Source: Actinomycetes bacterium
GTDB lineage: Bacteria; Actinomycetota; Actinomycetes; Streptosporangiales; Streptosporangiaceae
Length of the DNA stretch: 14,897 nt
Assembly (NCBI GenBank): GCA_025964635.1
Contig: JAOPYP010000258.1
Span: 1-14,897 of the forward strand
Direction of reading: 5' to 3'
The position numbers and the translations under genes are program-made. Numbering within the stretch: position 1 is the stretch's first letter; each line of letters opens with the position of its first letter. The notes under the pieces are model-generated. The model did not search any database and was not told where the DNA came from. It saw only the letters and a program-made list of their open reading frames with translations. Positions 14,807 through 14,897 of this stretch are shown here, in pieces.

Positions 14807-14897
14807 CTCGTCCGTCATCCCGGCCGAGGTGATCAACTCCGGCCGCGTGCCACATCGTCCCGGCGGTCAGCTGATGCTTGCTCGAGCAGGACCACGT
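14807..14897 (-). pseudogene. Fragment of a second dimethylglycine dehydrogenase-like gene
   Basis: These 91 bases, running off the window edge, match 11214-11302 at roughly 80 positions, in the same orientation. On the minus strand they encode HQLTAGTMWHAAG, including the flavin-linked His, but one extra base on each side (near 14826-14838 and 14876-14880) breaks the frame. Left of 14807 homology stops abruptly at the IS110 remnant. Whether an intact amino-terminal part lies to the right cannot be seen. Confidence 0.8.

Overview
The window is very GC-rich (about 75% in typical genes, for example 45 of 60 bases at 9001-9060). Its genes use GTG starts, G/C-rich third positions and actinobacterial protein families, so the source is most likely a soil-type filamentous actinomycete. 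A closer placement cannot be made from the sequence alone.

Left block (1-5483). The window opens inside a large superfamily 1 (UPF1/DNA2-like) helicase fused to a C-terminal PD-(D/E)XK (Vsr/DUF559-like) nuclease, an architecture typical of defence or DNA-transaction proteins. Its 3' end is antisense to a minus-strand operon for about 208 bp. That operon reads, in transcription order: a beta-hydroxyacid dehydrogenase (3-hydroxyisobutyrate dehydrogenase family), a TetR-type regulator and a small ParB/Srx-fold 'DGHHR' protein. Each stop overlaps the next start (4 bp and 11 bp), so the three are probably translationally coupled. The upstream intergenic region (5262-5483) holds at least four inverted repeats, two of which look like TetR operators, and is shared with a divergent membrane gene.

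Middle block (5484-11447). On the plus strand are a stand-alone VIT/CCC1-type membrane protein resembling the membrane half of the iron exporter MbfA, and a secreted GH18 chitinase-like protein followed by a terminator-like hairpin. On the minus strand, converging on them, are an FAD-dependent PHBH-fold aromatic monooxygenase and, upstream of it, a two-domain dimethylglycine/sarcosine dehydrogenase-like flavoprotein (FAD oxidase plus GcvT-like folate domain).

Right block (11448-14897). This is a graveyard of mobile DNA around one intact-looking gene. It contains an IS1634-type transposase fragment bracketed by a 15-bp imperfect direct repeat; a secreted PQQ-type beta-propeller protein with clearly lower GC (33 of 60 bases at 12961-13020) and its own recognisable promoter; and an IS110-family transposase broken by frameshifts and internal deletions. 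At the right edge, about 90 bp repeat part of the dimethylglycine dehydrogenase gene in the same orientation, with frame-disrupting indels. The block is therefore flanked by direct repeats of that gene, which suggests duplication or recombination involving the flavoprotein gene and the insertion sequences.

No tRNA, rRNA or CRISPR array was seen. Nothing here is clearly a complete new system. The best leads are the helicase-nuclease with its antisense overlap, the coupled dehydrogenase/TetR/ParB-like operon with its palindrome-dense control region, and the duplicated dehydrogenase edge.
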